This document shows positions 46,491 through 59,300 of a stretch of 64,000 bases of DNA, piece after piece (position 1 is the first letter of the stretch; each line of letters begins with the position of its first letter). The translations under genes and the position numbers were made by a program. The notes below the pieces were generated by a model that saw nothing but the letters and a program-made list of their open reading frames with translations, did no database searches and was not told the origin of the DNA. This DNA comes from Aspidiotus rigidus. Taxonomy: Eukaryota > Arthropoda > Insecta > Hemiptera > Diaspididae. The stretch spans positions 1,674,001-1,738,000 of the forward strand of contig JAVHKY010000013.1 in NCBI GenBank assembly GCA_035079385.1, written 5' to 3'.

Positions 46491-48435
46491 TTTACCCCTT
46501 CAATGCGAGTAAAGGGAAAAAAGAAGCGGCGTCTACAAATTGAAATGTGATTGCCTGTATACATAGATAAAGCTGGTCGTTAATATTCCATTTAGAGTCA
46601 ATGAACATCTTTGCGCTTTCAATGAGAACGAATCTAAGAAATCTACTTTTGCCGCTCACGCTTTGAAAATAACCTTTTTTCTCTGAGAGCTTCAGTGAAA
46701 TATACAGAGCGAATTTCTCGAAACTATCGAAATTAATCGCCACAATCACAATAATAATAGTTTATGGCTTAACGAATTAGGTATGTCCCTCATATCGTAA
46801 GCAAGGTTAGGTATGTTCCATCTTGTTACTTCCTGCTTACTTCTATCTATTTCTTCCTCAGCCGCTGTTTTCAGTGTATCTTTCATTCATAAGCGTTTTG
46901 ATTATGCCAGAAAATAGTTGTTTAATATTTCATGAATATACTCGTATTTTGACTCCCAAGTTATCAAAAATCATTGCTATGTTCAAAGTTCCTTCACAAT
47001 CTCTTCAAAATGGCGAGATTGAGAGCGAAGTTTAGTGAACCGAACGTTTGATTAACTTGTAGCATCAAAGTTATGATATTTTTTCATTGGTCCGAAATTC
47101 ATGACGTTTTTCTCCTGCCCGCTGTCACTCACGAGAACAAAGAAACTGGAATGGAAGGCCGACTGTCACCTTGTTCAACCGAATACAGTAGTGTGTGTGG
47201 TTAAATTTCGCTCAGACGTAATGCGTACGTACTGATCAAATTTAACATTGCGAACATCTTATAGAGCGCTACTTGTGACGAACTCCGTTATCAGTAGACT
47301 GAGTCCACAACGTCTAGAATTTAAAGCCCACACCAAGTAATGCGCTGTCGCTATAAGACAATAATATGTCTAAATGACAGCGTATGTGCGAGACAGCACA
47401 GACTTTCTGCAAGTGCAAGACGTCTTCATTTTCCAAATCCACGCTAGGGTTACTCTTTACTCATTTTATGTGACTGCTCATTGAGTTGAAGCGTACAAAA
47501 GCGGCAGACGATCCTGTCGAGTGCAGGCCACGTCGAAAGAAGTAAACGTTGTAATTTTCTTGTTCACGATCAAAGCTAATACAAATACGTGCCCGTGTAG
47601 GTTACTCACACATGGTATAAAATTGAAACAGGACTAGAGTGACTATATAGATGAGAAAAAGTTTGAAACTCGTACACTTGTTATTCAAGAGCCAGCGTGA
47701 ATACTTAAAAAGTATTTTCTTATCAAAAAGTTCTATAATTATCAAGAGGATAGTAACAAGAAAAGCTTCTCAGCGATACAGGAGGGCTTTGTTAAGATGA
47801 AAAGTCATATTTACTTGGGGAACGAAAAGGATTTAGAAAGATTGGATTCAATTTTTGAAAACGAGCTTAAAAACAAGAAAAGTCTTCTCGAAATCGACAT
47901 GGCAAATAATCCGAAATGAGTCAACTATATCGACCCGATATCGATATCAACGTGAAGTCGATTTCAACGATACATGGACGCAATTTCGACCAAGACTTCG
48001 ATCGATTCGCTTCAACAGATTTCCTACATTTTCAGATGCGCCTACTTAATCTGGCAAGTGAAACGTGGCATAATTATAATCACTGTCGGTGGAGGACGAG
48101 ACTTTGTAGACAATTTGCAAGCTAATTTAGATGTGTGTAGACTTCCTTTACAAAAATTATCAGTGGCTAAAATTGTTTCTCTAGAAGGTTGGATGAAAAA
48201 GATAACAACGTGAATATAAGCAGTGTAAAAATGTTTTTTTGACCAAGACAATTGCTGAGGTACCTCGCCTCCTTCTGTTTTTGTATGATTCAAGAATTCG
48301 TGAACAGCAAATTACAAAATTGTGAACTCAAAATGCATAATCCCAGTGTTCTGCAAGTTTCGGGTATAGCTTCTCTAATCATTTGGGACATATCTTGAAG
48401 GTTGACGCAATATTCACGTATTTACCTTTTAAAGT
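46491..48435. other. No gene recognised
   Basis: At 47855-48213 all three forward frames stay open for 64-79 codons, which is unusual for this AT-rich DNA, but none of the translations shows a motif. GCAAGGTTAGGTATGT at about 46801 recurs at about 58033. Otherwise unremarkable. Confidence 0.4.
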
Positions 48436-48439
48436 TCAT

Positions 48440-48910
48440 AATCATTCGTGGGGATACTTTTACGTTTTAGATCTTGACAGGCAAAAAGGAACCTTATCTG
48501 TCGGGTTCCAGATCTGAGTGGAACAAGAAGATACCAAACTTTTGATTTCCAAATCTTGGCACAGAACAATCTAAATCTCTATAGGAAAAAAAAAACTCTA
48601 GATCTCTCTAAAAAAATAGAAAAATTATCTATAATCAAGGAGGGAAAAAAAAAACAAGTGACCCGGATAATGAGACACATGGTGACTCAGTCTTGTTTGA
48701 TTCATATATACAATTGAAGACACATTTAATTATGGTTTTTCAAAAACTATGCTTCCTAGCAAAAAATATAAGCGCATAAAAATTGTTCCTAATAAAATTC
48801 TTTTCAGTTTGACCCCTCGAAGTTTAATGCTTCAAGATAAGAGACCAAAAAATAGACAATATTGTTTCACAATTCATACCTGCAAGTGAAGACACAATAA
48901 TGCTGCATAC
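48440..48910. repeat. Repeat-complex copy related to 54.9-56.1 kb
   Basis: 48440-48620 matches 54940-55150 in the same orientation (GGGGATACTTTTACGTTTTA vs GGGGATATTTTTGCATTTTG; AGGAACC; GAGTGGAACAA; TTTCCAAATCTTGGCA). 48660-48910 matches the tandem units of 55.2-56.1 kb in reverse complement (CACATGGTGACT, TTGATTCATATATACA, ATGCTTCCTAGCAAAAAATA, ATTGTTCCTAATAAAATTC). The two parts thus sit in a different relative orientation from the other locus. Confidence 0.65.
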
Positions 48911-49074
48911 TCATGTATAATTTTATTGTAAAATTAATATTTGTATAAGCCATTTTCTCACAACGCGTCTTGCTGCAGGCTACGAAAATATTTTCAAGCT
49001 ATATAAAGATGCATATTTTTGTATCAATTTGATTCTACAAAATTTATGCGTCTGTCAGAGCAAATACAATACTG

Positions 49075-49420
49075 TGACGTAGCCAACCTGACAGGGCGAC
49101 AATGTTGACTACATGACGATATAACCCAACCAATCTAAATCCCTTTAGTACGATCGCAGTTCACCATCCGCCGGTGAGAGGTCCTACCTACACCTAATAG
49201 GAACTAAATCCACCCCAAAAGGAACCGCATTCTGTGAACAGGCCCTCCAAGGCGTGAGCAAACTCCCCCCCTATCTCAAATGAAACAGGGACCGTACGAC
49301 CAGCTCAGTAGGTCGGACAGCATGAAGAGACCTTTTCACAGCTGCGTGAGTTCAATTTAGGGCAGACCACCGATCAGTACCGACACGAGAAGAAGAAGAG
49401 GGTCTACCTCTTTACGGTGC
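49075..49420. other. GC-richer unassigned block (possible LTR/retroelement leader)
   Basis: From TGTGACGTAGCCAACCTGAC onward the base composition shifts to clearly higher GC, with phrases such as ACCATCCGCCGGTGAGAGG. The start TGTGACGTAGCCAAC resembles the beginning of some insect LTRs, but no second copy, primer binding site or gag/pol was found in the window. It could equally be a decayed host exon. Confidence 0.25.
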
Positions 49421-51049
49421 GAAGGTTGGTACACAGACAGCAACGAAGAAGATAAACTCACCTTGTGTATCGATGTAATTGAAGAATAATGGATTCTGGA
49501 TGCAACCACCAAGGTTGGATGAAATATGGAAAAATCAGACGTAACAAAAAAAATAAAAACCTAGGGAGAGACTAACTAAAACTATTGAAAGGAGAAAGAA
49601 CGGAAACTATTGAAGACAGAAGAAATTCCCTATTACTCTGATACGAGAAACTCACCATCCTCGAGAAGTAGGTATCTGAAAAAGAAACGAAGTTCGCAAT
49701 ATTCACAGCAGTCTCCCAAGGAAATACATACCTCCAAAATTTGTGCTAGAGAATCTTCAGACCCGCATCATCCACCCTTCCCCTCCTTTAATCACAAAGT
49801 TCAAACACAGAGTGAAAATAAATCGATCCATCATTTGATAACGACCCGTATTTATTAATTAAGAAAAAAAAATAAACAAGATAATTATATAACGATTGAT
49901 CACTTACTCGATGATAATGTGTTCTCGATAATTAGAAAATAAATTTATTTGTATTTAATACAATGATGAACTTCGTCGATATCTGGAGTCGGATGAGCAA
50001 GGTCGAAATGTCTACGCTGGAATCTGCACATCGATCTTGAAATATTGGAGTTCTCGAAATGATGGATTTCCTCGATCGATTGAAAAACCTTAATCAAAAC
50101 ATTCGATCGAGATCGGGCTTGGGAAGCGCTCCGGAAAGGGTCTTATATCACCCCAAAAATTGAGTCTCAAACAACAGACCACTTGGAGAGTGACGATCCT
50201 CAATTATGTTGAAATTTATCGTACCCCTCAAGGTGACAGGCCTGAGGTGCACGTGCAAAAGCACTCACTCGGATGTTAAATAACCCGCTGTAATGTGTCA
50301 CGAGTGTTCCCAATTTTGCAGGATAAATTTGCGAGAAAAAAAAAATCGAAAGAAAGCGGGAATCATTGGATTGTATTATCTGGCGAGCACAACGAATGAT
50401 TTCAAAAGAAAAAAAAATTATTATAAAAATCTCGCAAATTTTTACAATTTCCGAAAAATTGCCAGATACGGAACTCCCGAATACGAGATATAATAATTCG
50501 TATTCTCATTGTAGGGTCGCGTAAAATTTTCCTTACGTTTACGAGTATCTCGATATAACACTCCACTTGCATACCTCATAGACGCGAAGGAAACGACGAC
50601 TGACTTCCCGGTTTTCGCATCTCACCGAAGTGCGATACGAGCCCCGAGAAGCAATCACGCTTTATGGTATGTTTCGACATGCCGTACGTAGATAAGAAAA
50701 GAAAGGGGAATAAGGACGAATATGTACGTAGGAAAGAGTTAGAAGGAAGATTAGATTTTAAAATTTTATACGAGCACTATCGAACACACCATTAGCGATA
50801 TAGTCTCGTTCGCACCAAAGAGCCACACAAGTACACACACGCACATTACGACCCGTAAAAAGTAGCCACATCTCAATACCTGGTACTAAACTGTAATTAT
50901 CTTGATATTGAAAATTTGTATTAGGCAAACTGGACTATTGCAAAAATGATAAAAAAGTGACTTTTAGCCAGAATAGTGAATTTTAGAGACCAATAATGAA
51001 AAAAGTGACCAAGTTACTAAATAGCAACTAAATGGCAGCTGTGTTGTAG
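49421..51049. other. No gene recognised
   Basis: Purine-rich DNA with motif-free frames (up to 82 codons). No repeats or RNA genes supported. Confidence 0.4.
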
Positions 51050-51440
51050 CAATAGCAGATTTGATATTGTTAATTACAACCAGCTACCTACACATGAAAT
51101 GCTTTAGTCCTTTCCATGAGGTGAACAATTGTCTTCAATCAAATTGCTCTAAATGCGAAGGCAAAGCTGGATATCACGTTGTGAAGATAAATAGTTGCAA
51201 AGATCCAACTTTATCATCGAACAAGACTCCTCCAATACCGAAAACAATGTTGTGAAAACTATGCTGTCAACCTCAAAATAGAAAGCATCAACAAAGTCGG
51301 TCGTACTATCAGCAGTTGTTTGTTCATTGCAATCAAAAATCTAGAACCGGTTTTGGAAAAACTCAATGCTCATTCTAGTCTCCATCAGGGATTACAGGGA
51401 AATCTTGTCACCAAAGAGTTTGGAGAAAAACGCCCATAAT
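51050..51440 (+). repeat. Repeat family with Cys-rich coding remnant, copy 2
   Basis: Homologous to the reverse strand of 26410-26915. The plus-strand reading from about 51080 gives CFSPFHEVNNCLQSNCSKCE, then GKAGYHVVKINSCKDPTLSS. After a frameshift it gives CLFIAIKNLEPVLEKLNAHS and LQGNLVTKEFGEKR. The CLQSNCSKC spacing suggests a small zinc-binding motif. Two copies with partially complementary damage show that the ancestral protein was longer than either remnant. Superfamily not recognised. Confidence 0.65.
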
Positions 51441-53870
51441 ATTTTTGAAAAATTAGTTTTAAATTCATTCCATTCAGCAATTTACTGGAAAACGTCATTC
51501 TGTTCATTGATAATAGGGTTCAATTGACAATAATCTTTAGGATGCTGATAGAAAGACGGTAAAATAAAGTTCCTTGATGGAAGCAAAGAGAACGAGGGCG
51601 ACTTCTCATTAAAAGCATTTAAGCGAATGAAACATCCTTCTTGTACAGGAGTGGCCACTTTACTATATTACCTACCGCACACTCGAGTATCAATTGCGAC
51701 ACACGACCGACTACAACGCTCGATTTCATTTAATTAATTCGAACGTTTAATTAGCTCGAAGCGTTTCGCGAATACATACAACACATATAATTCGTACACT
51801 TTTTGCTATTCGGTGTTCAAGAAAAACGCATAAGAACAATCGCGCGTTCAACAGACAAATTTGCCCCAAAAGTTGGGAGCAGCAGCCAAGAGAAAAAACA
51901 CTTCGTGCGAACTCGATGCGGGGGCTTCTCTATTTTACGATCCTGTAATATTCCACACACGCGAAACTTTATTCGTTCGTGCATAGTCTTGACGAAGTTT
52001 ATTACACAAGTTTTTACTGCGCGACAAAAGTTTGTCTTTGAACGTTTTTGTAAGTTTCCTGATTTATTGAAAATTCCAGGAATATTCTTCACGTTAGTAT
52101 TTGAACCTCCTATACAATTCGTAAATTCGGATGGAAGAAGAGTCCACGTAGTATTCGCCTTCTCGATTATCTTTCATAAATTGTGTAGTTCCTCACCGAA
52201 AGGAAGAGCGAAAGGAAAACGAAAGAAAAAAATAAAATAAAATAAAGAAGAAGAGGAAATAAATTAGTCGACTCGGACGATGTTCGAACTGCAAGGAAAA
52301 AAAAAAAAAAAGAATCTAACAGAATACTATAACGAAAGAAACTATGAAAATGAGAAAATAAGAAACTACTGCATGTGAAGAGGAGGCGCTGGGTCGGTGA
52401 AGAAAAATTGTCATCCCGCTGTTTTACTTTGAAGACGAGAAGAAGGAAAGGTATAAAGATTACACCAAGACGAGACCGGAAGGTGCAAATGAATAAACCG
52501 CACCGCAGTCGAGTTTTCTAATGATGATCGTCGAGAGTACACTTTTCGGTGGAAAAAATTGTGGCCAGATAATAGCTTCATAATTTTTTTCTTTCATTAA
52601 AAAACCTTCCCTAGCCATTGTGTGTACGATGGTACAAAGGACGGAGAGAGAGAAAGAGAGAAGAAAAAGAAATGGAGGAAAAAAAGAGCTAAAGAAATGC
52701 TCTTCCTCTACTTCGTATCGTAAATCAGTGTCTCTTGGTACGGAACTTTTTTCTTCTGTCACCAATTAAGGATCGTGTTTTATCAGATGTTACGATCTAT
52801 TACACTAACCGCCCCTCCTTCGCAGGTGATATTTTTCCTGACTCCGAGATTTTCCATTGTAAGAATGTATGTAGGCTAATAATACTACAGCCTTTGAAAC
52901 GAGGCGTGAAAAGATGAGAGAAGAAAAAAGGGATGCAAAAGAGAGCTCAAATCGCGGTATACTCCTAAGAGATTTTTTTGAAAGATTTTAATCCGTGGCA
53001 GACGAAATCGTCGTTTTCGCCCTAAAAACAGCAAAATTGACATTTTTTCCTCGCTTTTTCCTTTTCTCTAATTTCCAATTCACTACAGCTGTTTCTCGAG
53101 AACGATAACACGGTTCGGCGGCTTGTTCAATTTTTTACTATCTTCAATTGCTACATCGAAGCGGTGGCGGTGTGTATTCATTTCGTAATTTGCGCCGTCG
53201 ACATTTACACCGTGCACGATAGTGCGGCCTAGGTCGTCTATTTTTCTCTCTGCGAAGACGAGGATAAGCCCACACGCATTGAAAAGTGCTTTTCAATATT
53301 ATCCATTTTTCAGTCGTTTGGGAATCGGTATATTTTTAGTTTCCTCTCAACAGTCTCAAATATATGGAAACAATTCAACATGCTGTCGAGTTGAGTCCAC
53401 AATTTTTGAGAATTGTGCATTTCATCATGAAAATATGAAACTTGGTAGGTAGGCGAAAAAAGATGTGATGAATGAAAAATTAAGAAGAGGGCTAAGCAAA
53501 AAGATGACTTTGGTATCCCGAAGGTGTCTTTACTGGCCCTCAGCCCATTCTGCTAATGGAAATCTGCGAGTACGAATTGTCCCCGTTAATGAACTCAGAA
53601 TCGCGAACCCTCGACTCGATTCAGAAATCTGCGGGTCCGAGTTTCTCAGTCTTAGCGTATAGTATATTAAGCTATAATAGTTACAAACTTGGCCTAAACT
53701 AAGCTCAAATTAGACGTGAATGGATTTTAATATAGCTTGAAACGAGGCCTCATGCCTCAGCATATAAACTAGGCCATTATGCCTGAACTAAGTAGAGAGT
53801 TCGAGATTCTGTTTTAGCGTGCAGTATATCAGGTTATACTAGCTTCCAGCCAAAAAATTGAGATACATTT
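51441..53870. other. No gene recognised
   Basis: A 145-codon frame at 51803-52240 has a basic tail and no motif. Purine-rich tracts occur at 52200-52330 and 52620-52700. ATTAAGCTATAATAG and GGCCTAAACTAAGCTC words at 53670-53830 recall the 1.5-kb repeat. Nothing else supportable. Confidence 0.4.
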
Positions 53871-53879
53871 GATAAAACG

Positions 53880-55155
53880 AGACTGAGTTGCCATGCGCCT
53901 CAGTATCCGGGTCTCTTATTTTTTTTTCTAATTGACTGTTTCGTGATGGAAATTTATTTTTTAATTTTTTTCAAAAGATCTGGAGCTTCTTTTCCTACCG
54001 ACATGTAGAGCTCAAGTGATCTAGATTTTTTCTATATCAAGATTTGGAAACCAAGAGACCCGCATCTTTGTTCCCTTCTTATCTGGAATCCCAGAGACTT
54101 AATATTTGTACATGCGGTAGGTATGTTACCATCAAGAAAGTATCGAGAAGAGGAAACTTTTTTGGCGGCTGTACAAAAATTTGAAAAATGCTACGCAAAA
54201 ATAAAATCTCGAGAGACAGAGAATGTATATCTTGAGTGATGTCACAACACATTTTTCCGGTGAGAACTTTTTTTCATAGCGGGTTCCCCGCTTTCTCTTT
54301 TGTTTGGGGTACTTTCAGGAAATTTTTGTCCACAAGCGCGAGCGTCCCGAGGTTGATGACGTCACGGAGGGGGGAAGGAGGGGGGGACTTGGAAAAATTT
54401 CAACTCTCGAGCTATAGTATTATAGGAGAGGGACTTATGCTATGCAAAAATAAAATCTTGGGTAACATAGAATATGTATCTTGAGTTGTGACGTCACAAC
54501 GTACTGCTTGTTGGGAAACTCTTTTTCGTTTCACCCTACGTATTCTCCCCCCCCCCCCAAAAAAAAAAAAAAAAGTAACAAAAATGAAGGTTCGTACCAA
54601 ACGGTACATTGTGACGTCACAACTCGAGATACATTTGAGGAGTTCGCCCGATTAATTTCTTATGGAATGGGTGCACTTTTGACAGATCTTCATAAATTCT
54701 GTATGACCTTGCATTTTATCTTAGTATTTTTAGGATTTCTGTGCAGTCCAGGCAAGTTTTATTTTTGCATGGCACGTTTTAAATTTTTGTACAGTCCTTG
54801 AAAAAGTTTCTTTTACTTCAATTATGGTAAAATACCTATCGCATGTATTCTACAACTGTGAAGACAGTTGGAATACTTTTTGATCGAATATATCTCAATT
54901 TCTTCAGTTCTCCATCATAATTATTTTGGCTAGGAACACTTATACCAGTACCTATTATGATTATTTACGGGGATATTTTTGCATTTTGGAGCTTAATAAG
55001 CAAAGAGGAACCAAATCTCTGAGATTTCGGATTCGAGTGGAACAAAGATACAAATCTCTTGGTTTCCAGATCTTGACATGGAGAAAATCTAGATCACTTA
55101 AGCTCTACATTTTTGTCGGGAAAAAAAGCACCAGATTTTTTGGAAAAAATGTGAA
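53880..55155. repeat. Large inverted-repeat complex
   Basis: The left arm (53890-54240) is the reverse complement of the right arm (about 54610-55150). Examples are TCTAGATTTTTTCTATATCA facing AGAAAATCTAGATCAC, TTTGGAAACCAAGAGACC facing TCTCTTGGTTTCCAG, and TGTACAAAAATTTGAAAAAT facing TTAAATTTTTGTACAGTCC. The centre holds a dispersed-repeat piece (54276-54440), a C12A16 tract (54547-54574) and repeated GTGACGTCACAAC words (54485, 54611; also GATGTCACAAC at 54238). It looks like a foldback element that later captured other DNA. Confidence 0.7.
54276..54440. repeat. Dispersed-repeat piece, inverted relative to 60.83-60.98 kb
   Basis: AGCGGGTTCCCCGCTTTC, TTTGGGGTACTTTCAGGAAATTT (first 20: TTTGGGGTACTTTCAGGAAA), the GCGCGAGCGTCCCGAGGTTG region and GATGACGTCAC run as the reverse complement of 60845-60975. 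The familiar CAACTCTCGAGCTATAGTAT phrase follows. Confidence 0.65.
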
Positions 55156-56130
55156 AATTAATTTCTCTGTGGACTCCGGGCTTGTTAAAGTAAGAGCTCC
55201 AGGAACAGAACTGTCCAGAAGTTATCAGGTTTTTCAGCCTGATTCGAGGAGTCAAATAATATAGTATCAAATTGAAGGAAACACAAAAATTCTTCCTAAT
55301 AAAATATATTTTTCTAGTAAAATGGGAAAAACCAGAATTTATTGTGTCTTCATTTGTACAAATGAATCAAATAAAATCAGAATTGTCCAAAAGTCATCAG
55401 ATCTCTTAGCTTCAAGCGTTCAACTATGAGGAGTCAAATATGGTACCCATCAAATTGACGGAAATTTAATTAGGAAAAATTTTTATGTATTTTTAATTAG
55501 GAAGCATAATGTTTGAGAAAAATGAAAAAAAAAAATAAACAATTTATCGTGTCTTCTTCTGTACATACCTATGAATCAAAAACCAGGATTGTTCAGAATT
55601 TAGGTATCCTATCTTTTTAGTCTGAAGCGTTCATTCGAAAGAATTTTTGTGTACTTATATATTTTCTAGAAAGCATACGAGTATTTTTCAAGAAAAATTA
55701 TAAAAACCAGAATTTATTGTGTCTTCTTTTGTACAAATGAGTCAAAAAACAGAATTGTCCAGAAGTTATCAGGTCTTTTAGCTTGAAGCGTTCAACTTTG
55801 GGGAGTCAAATATGGTATCAAATTGAAGGAAATTCTATTAGGAATAATTTGAATGTGCTCGTATTTCTATGTAAGAAGCATACCTTCGAGAAGAATGAGA
55901 AGAATGAGAAAAACTAGAATTTATTGTATCTTCACTCGTACAAATGAGTCAAAAAACAGAATTGTCCAGAAGTCACCATGTCTTTATGCCTGAAGCGTTC
56001 AATTTCAAGGAGTCAAATATGGTACAAATCAAATTGAAGGAAATTGTCTGGAGAATAATTTTTGTGTGTTTATATTTTTTGCTAAAAAGCATACCTGTCT
56101 CTACAAAAAACAATAAAACCAAACTTTTCT
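55155..56130 (+). repeat. Tandem array, about five diverged units of 160-210 bp
   Basis: Each unit carries, in order, GGAGTCAAATATGGTA(T)CAAAT, an AT-rich spacer with AAGCATAC, AGAATTTATTGTGTCTTC, GTACAAATGAGTCAAAAA, AGAATTGTCCAGAAGT(T)AT and GAAGCGTTCAA. Unit boundaries fall at about 55246, 55432, 55640, 55801 and 56010. Identity between units is roughly that of an old minisatellite; unit length varies through indels in the spacer. The first unit joins directly onto the right arm of the inverted complex, so array and arm form one structure. Confidence 0.8.
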
Positions 56131-56168
56131 AGTCGTTTTGGCCTCTCACAAGCTACCCGAGGGTTCTA

Positions 56169-56303
56169 TGGGCGGTGATAAATTGGATAAGTTCCTCTTT
56201 GTCCGAGCCATAATAGTAATATGTAAATAATAAATTCGAGTACAGACACGTATTACGCGTCTGTACTCGAATTTATTATTTATTTATTTTTGTGGGCGGT
56301 GAT
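56169..56303. repeat. Near-perfect hairpin between 11-bp direct repeats
   Basis: Arms 56224-56250 and 56256-56282 pair over 27 bp with one mismatch (TAAATTCGAGTACAGAC core) around a 5-nt loop. TGGGCGGTGAT occurs on both sides (56169-56179 and 56293-56303). The arrangement suggests a small hairpin element with a duplication, or a local replication/repair product. Confidence 0.7.
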
Positions 56304-59300
56304 CTTGTACAGGATGTAAAGACTATCTCAAGGAATAAATTCCAGCAAAAAAAATCTTTATGCCCACTTTATCCAAATTGAGATCCTTGTCCAAATTGAA
56401 GTCTCATTTTTCCCAGACTACTTGATACGTATTATGGCCTAAGTTCAGTACGTTAGAAAATGATAAAAAAATTTCTCATGATAACATCATGAATCCAATG
56501 ACTGATGTGTAATTTTTTCTCCTAAAATTGACTCAATTTATTTTTTTACCAATCATATAAAATAGAAATTTTTTTTGTGTTCGGTCTTATTCAATTTTTG
56601 ATCACTATTTTTCATTTTTATTTTAGTCCCTCTTCCGCTATTTGGAAGTGTACATTGAGTGTGGCAGTCCTGCTACAGTCATTGTTGTTTCATTGGGCTT
56701 CACTGTATACTCCTCCTTGAGCCATTAGAAAGTGAAATATCTTCCAATTTGAATCGACTCTCAAGTTTCATTCGTTCTAAAAATTTTCTTTATCTCTCCA
56801 TAAGAAAACACCATGCAGGCATGTTACCCCTATAAATTTACAACACTGTCTAATATAGATTCTACTTCCTTATTTACCATACAATCGATACCGTACAATG
56901 CAGGATAGTGATTATTTATCGAGTGATGTGATATTGTGTTTATTCTGTTCTCAATAGAAAGAATGAAGATTTAAAATTCTAATTTACGTCGCACGAACAA
57001 CAATTGGAAAGGAAGATTCTACGAATGCGATGACAAGGTACTCCGCTATATCCCTGGAAATTACCAACTAAAATTCAACGGCGGTACGTTAAAATTTTCG
57101 CCACTACACGAGTACATCAGCTGTCTGGAGTAGCAAAAGAACACGAGTATTATTAGTCGTCGTCGTAGTCGTTGTAGTAGCGATATAGTCTTCGGAAAAC
57201 GTGTGTTCTTTCCGCGAAATTTATGCTGCGGGAACAACGAACCTATGCTGCATAATCAGTATTCGGATATCGTATAACTTTATTTACTAAAGAAAACCAC
57301 GTTTTGGTGATAAATTGGAATAGAATGCCAGATGATTTCAATATAGCGAATTTAGGAGAAACGGATAATAAAGTATTTGCGGTGCGATACATCCATAATG
57401 TAGCCTTATTCACGCAAGCAGCCCGCAAAACAAAGAAAAGGAAGAGAAAATGAAAGCGTAGAGTTTGGATTATCGTCTATGTATGTATATGCAGGAAGAG
57501 AATGAGGATGTGAAAACAAGAAAAAGAAAGAAGGTATACCAGCAGACGTATGTACCATAGCTCATTGGGATTCTTCGTGTGCGGGTAAGTTCAACCGTCT
57601 TCCTTTTAAGCGTCTCTTTATTAGCGAAGGAATGTAATGCTTCTGCTTCCTTTTTTCATGCGTGTTGAACAAAGTGCTACAAATAGATGGATGTAACGCG
57701 ATTAGTATATCATACGTCTATAATGATTCAAACCTACTCCATTTTGTTAGTATCTTTTTTACCACTGGTGATGTTGACTGATTGAGAGTCAGTTTTCTTT
57801 TTCTTACTGCGGGCGGTGTAGAATCACCTAATTTTCCGTATTACATATCTTCTCCAATTGATATTGACAATCTACCCACAATTTAGGATAATAGGAACAC
57901 TTACCCCCATTCAATCCAACGATCACCTGTAGAATATCCTCCTAACATTGGAGCATAACAGCCGTTGCTTCAGCTATGTATTCCTAAGTAGAGAGTTCAC
58001 TTTGAATTCGAATTAATAGTTTCTCTAGAAAAAGCAAGGTTAGGTATGTGAAGGTAGACACGATAAGTCGCCTTCGCTCGATTCCTTGATCATTATTTTC
58101 CTTTTTCAAGAAAAAAAGGATTACGTACTCGTTTATCATTAGCAGTCTTTATTTATATGAACTGGTATTTGCTTTCAGCTTGATTATCCCCAAATTTTTA
58201 ACATTATTATATTTCCGTTTTGATCGATTGATAGGCACTTTGAAGTTCATATTTTGAATAGTGGTTCCTGTGGTTCCTTACCCTATAGCCTATGCCCACG
58301 TTGCTAAAGACTCCACCACGTACCCACACCTCAAAAAAAAAAGTCGGTCAAACTGGCCGTAATGTTGAAAAAAAAAACATCAAAATCTAAAATGAAATTG
58401 AGTACCCCTAGCATGAATGATGACGAATATTCAAGAATCCTTCATCTTTGGCAAAATTCAACGCAAACTAGAATAAAACAAGTTTTTGATTTTGTCTGGT
58501 CAATGCTGTAATCGAAGAAGTTGAATAATTTAGCGTGTGTTGCATCTTTTCCATATTATCCGCCGCCAAAATTGCGTCCAATTTTTCGGAGTGATGGTTA
58601 CAATCCGTTCTCCGCTTGTGCAGTCTCACAACCGCGCAAATGATATTCGGACAACTTTCGCCGTAAAAATCAACTATACATCAATCACGAAAATCTTGTT
58701 TAAGTTTGGGCGCGAAAAGAAGACGTTGCAGACCTCATTTTTTGAAGTTCTTTTTGAAAGGAAAGGTGAGCGATCGCACGCTCTTGGAAAGCCTGCGCAG
58801 CGAAACAGGACTCGTGTACCTTACGTCTGTCTAATAAAATATAACTCAAAATTAACTTAAGCCCTTTTGTCGTCGTCTAACGCTCGCGTTGAAAAAAGAC
58901 TGATAGTTGGGGTTCGGAGAAGCGTCATAACGATCATTTATTTGCCTGCGTGTCTGACATCCGTAATTCTGCGTACGTAGATATCCATATTGATGAACCG
59001 TGCGCTTTTCACGCCGAATTACAAACGCCTGTTTTCCTATAATCAACGGTGGTAAATTGATTTGGGAAATTGTTGAAGAGCACCCCGGTGACCGTCATTA
59101 TTCTCCTTTTACCGTTGACAATTTCGGGTCAAGAAACTCTTGCAGGAAAGTGTGCCTAGAAATTTTGCAAATAGTATTTCGATAGGTTTTTTATTTACTT
59201 CACCGAACATCAGTTGCGAATTCGTATTTTCCTTTCTCTCGCTTTGAACTTATGACATTATATGGCGACGTTTCCTCATTTGAAAACATTCCAATTTAGA

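Noticed and set aside
47855..48213. Three overlapping forward frames as overlapping genes
   Set aside because: None shows a motif or splice sites; low stop density in a GC-balanced patch explains it. Kept only as a note.
49075..49420. Solo LTR beginning TGTGACGTAGCC
   Set aside because: No defined right end, target duplication, primer binding site or second copy in the window; left as an unassigned block.
46801..58050. GGTTAGGTATG words as insect telomeric TTAGG repeats
   Set aside because: Only single TTAGG units occur, never in tandem; the shared GCAAGGTTAGGTATGT is a short repeat of another kind.
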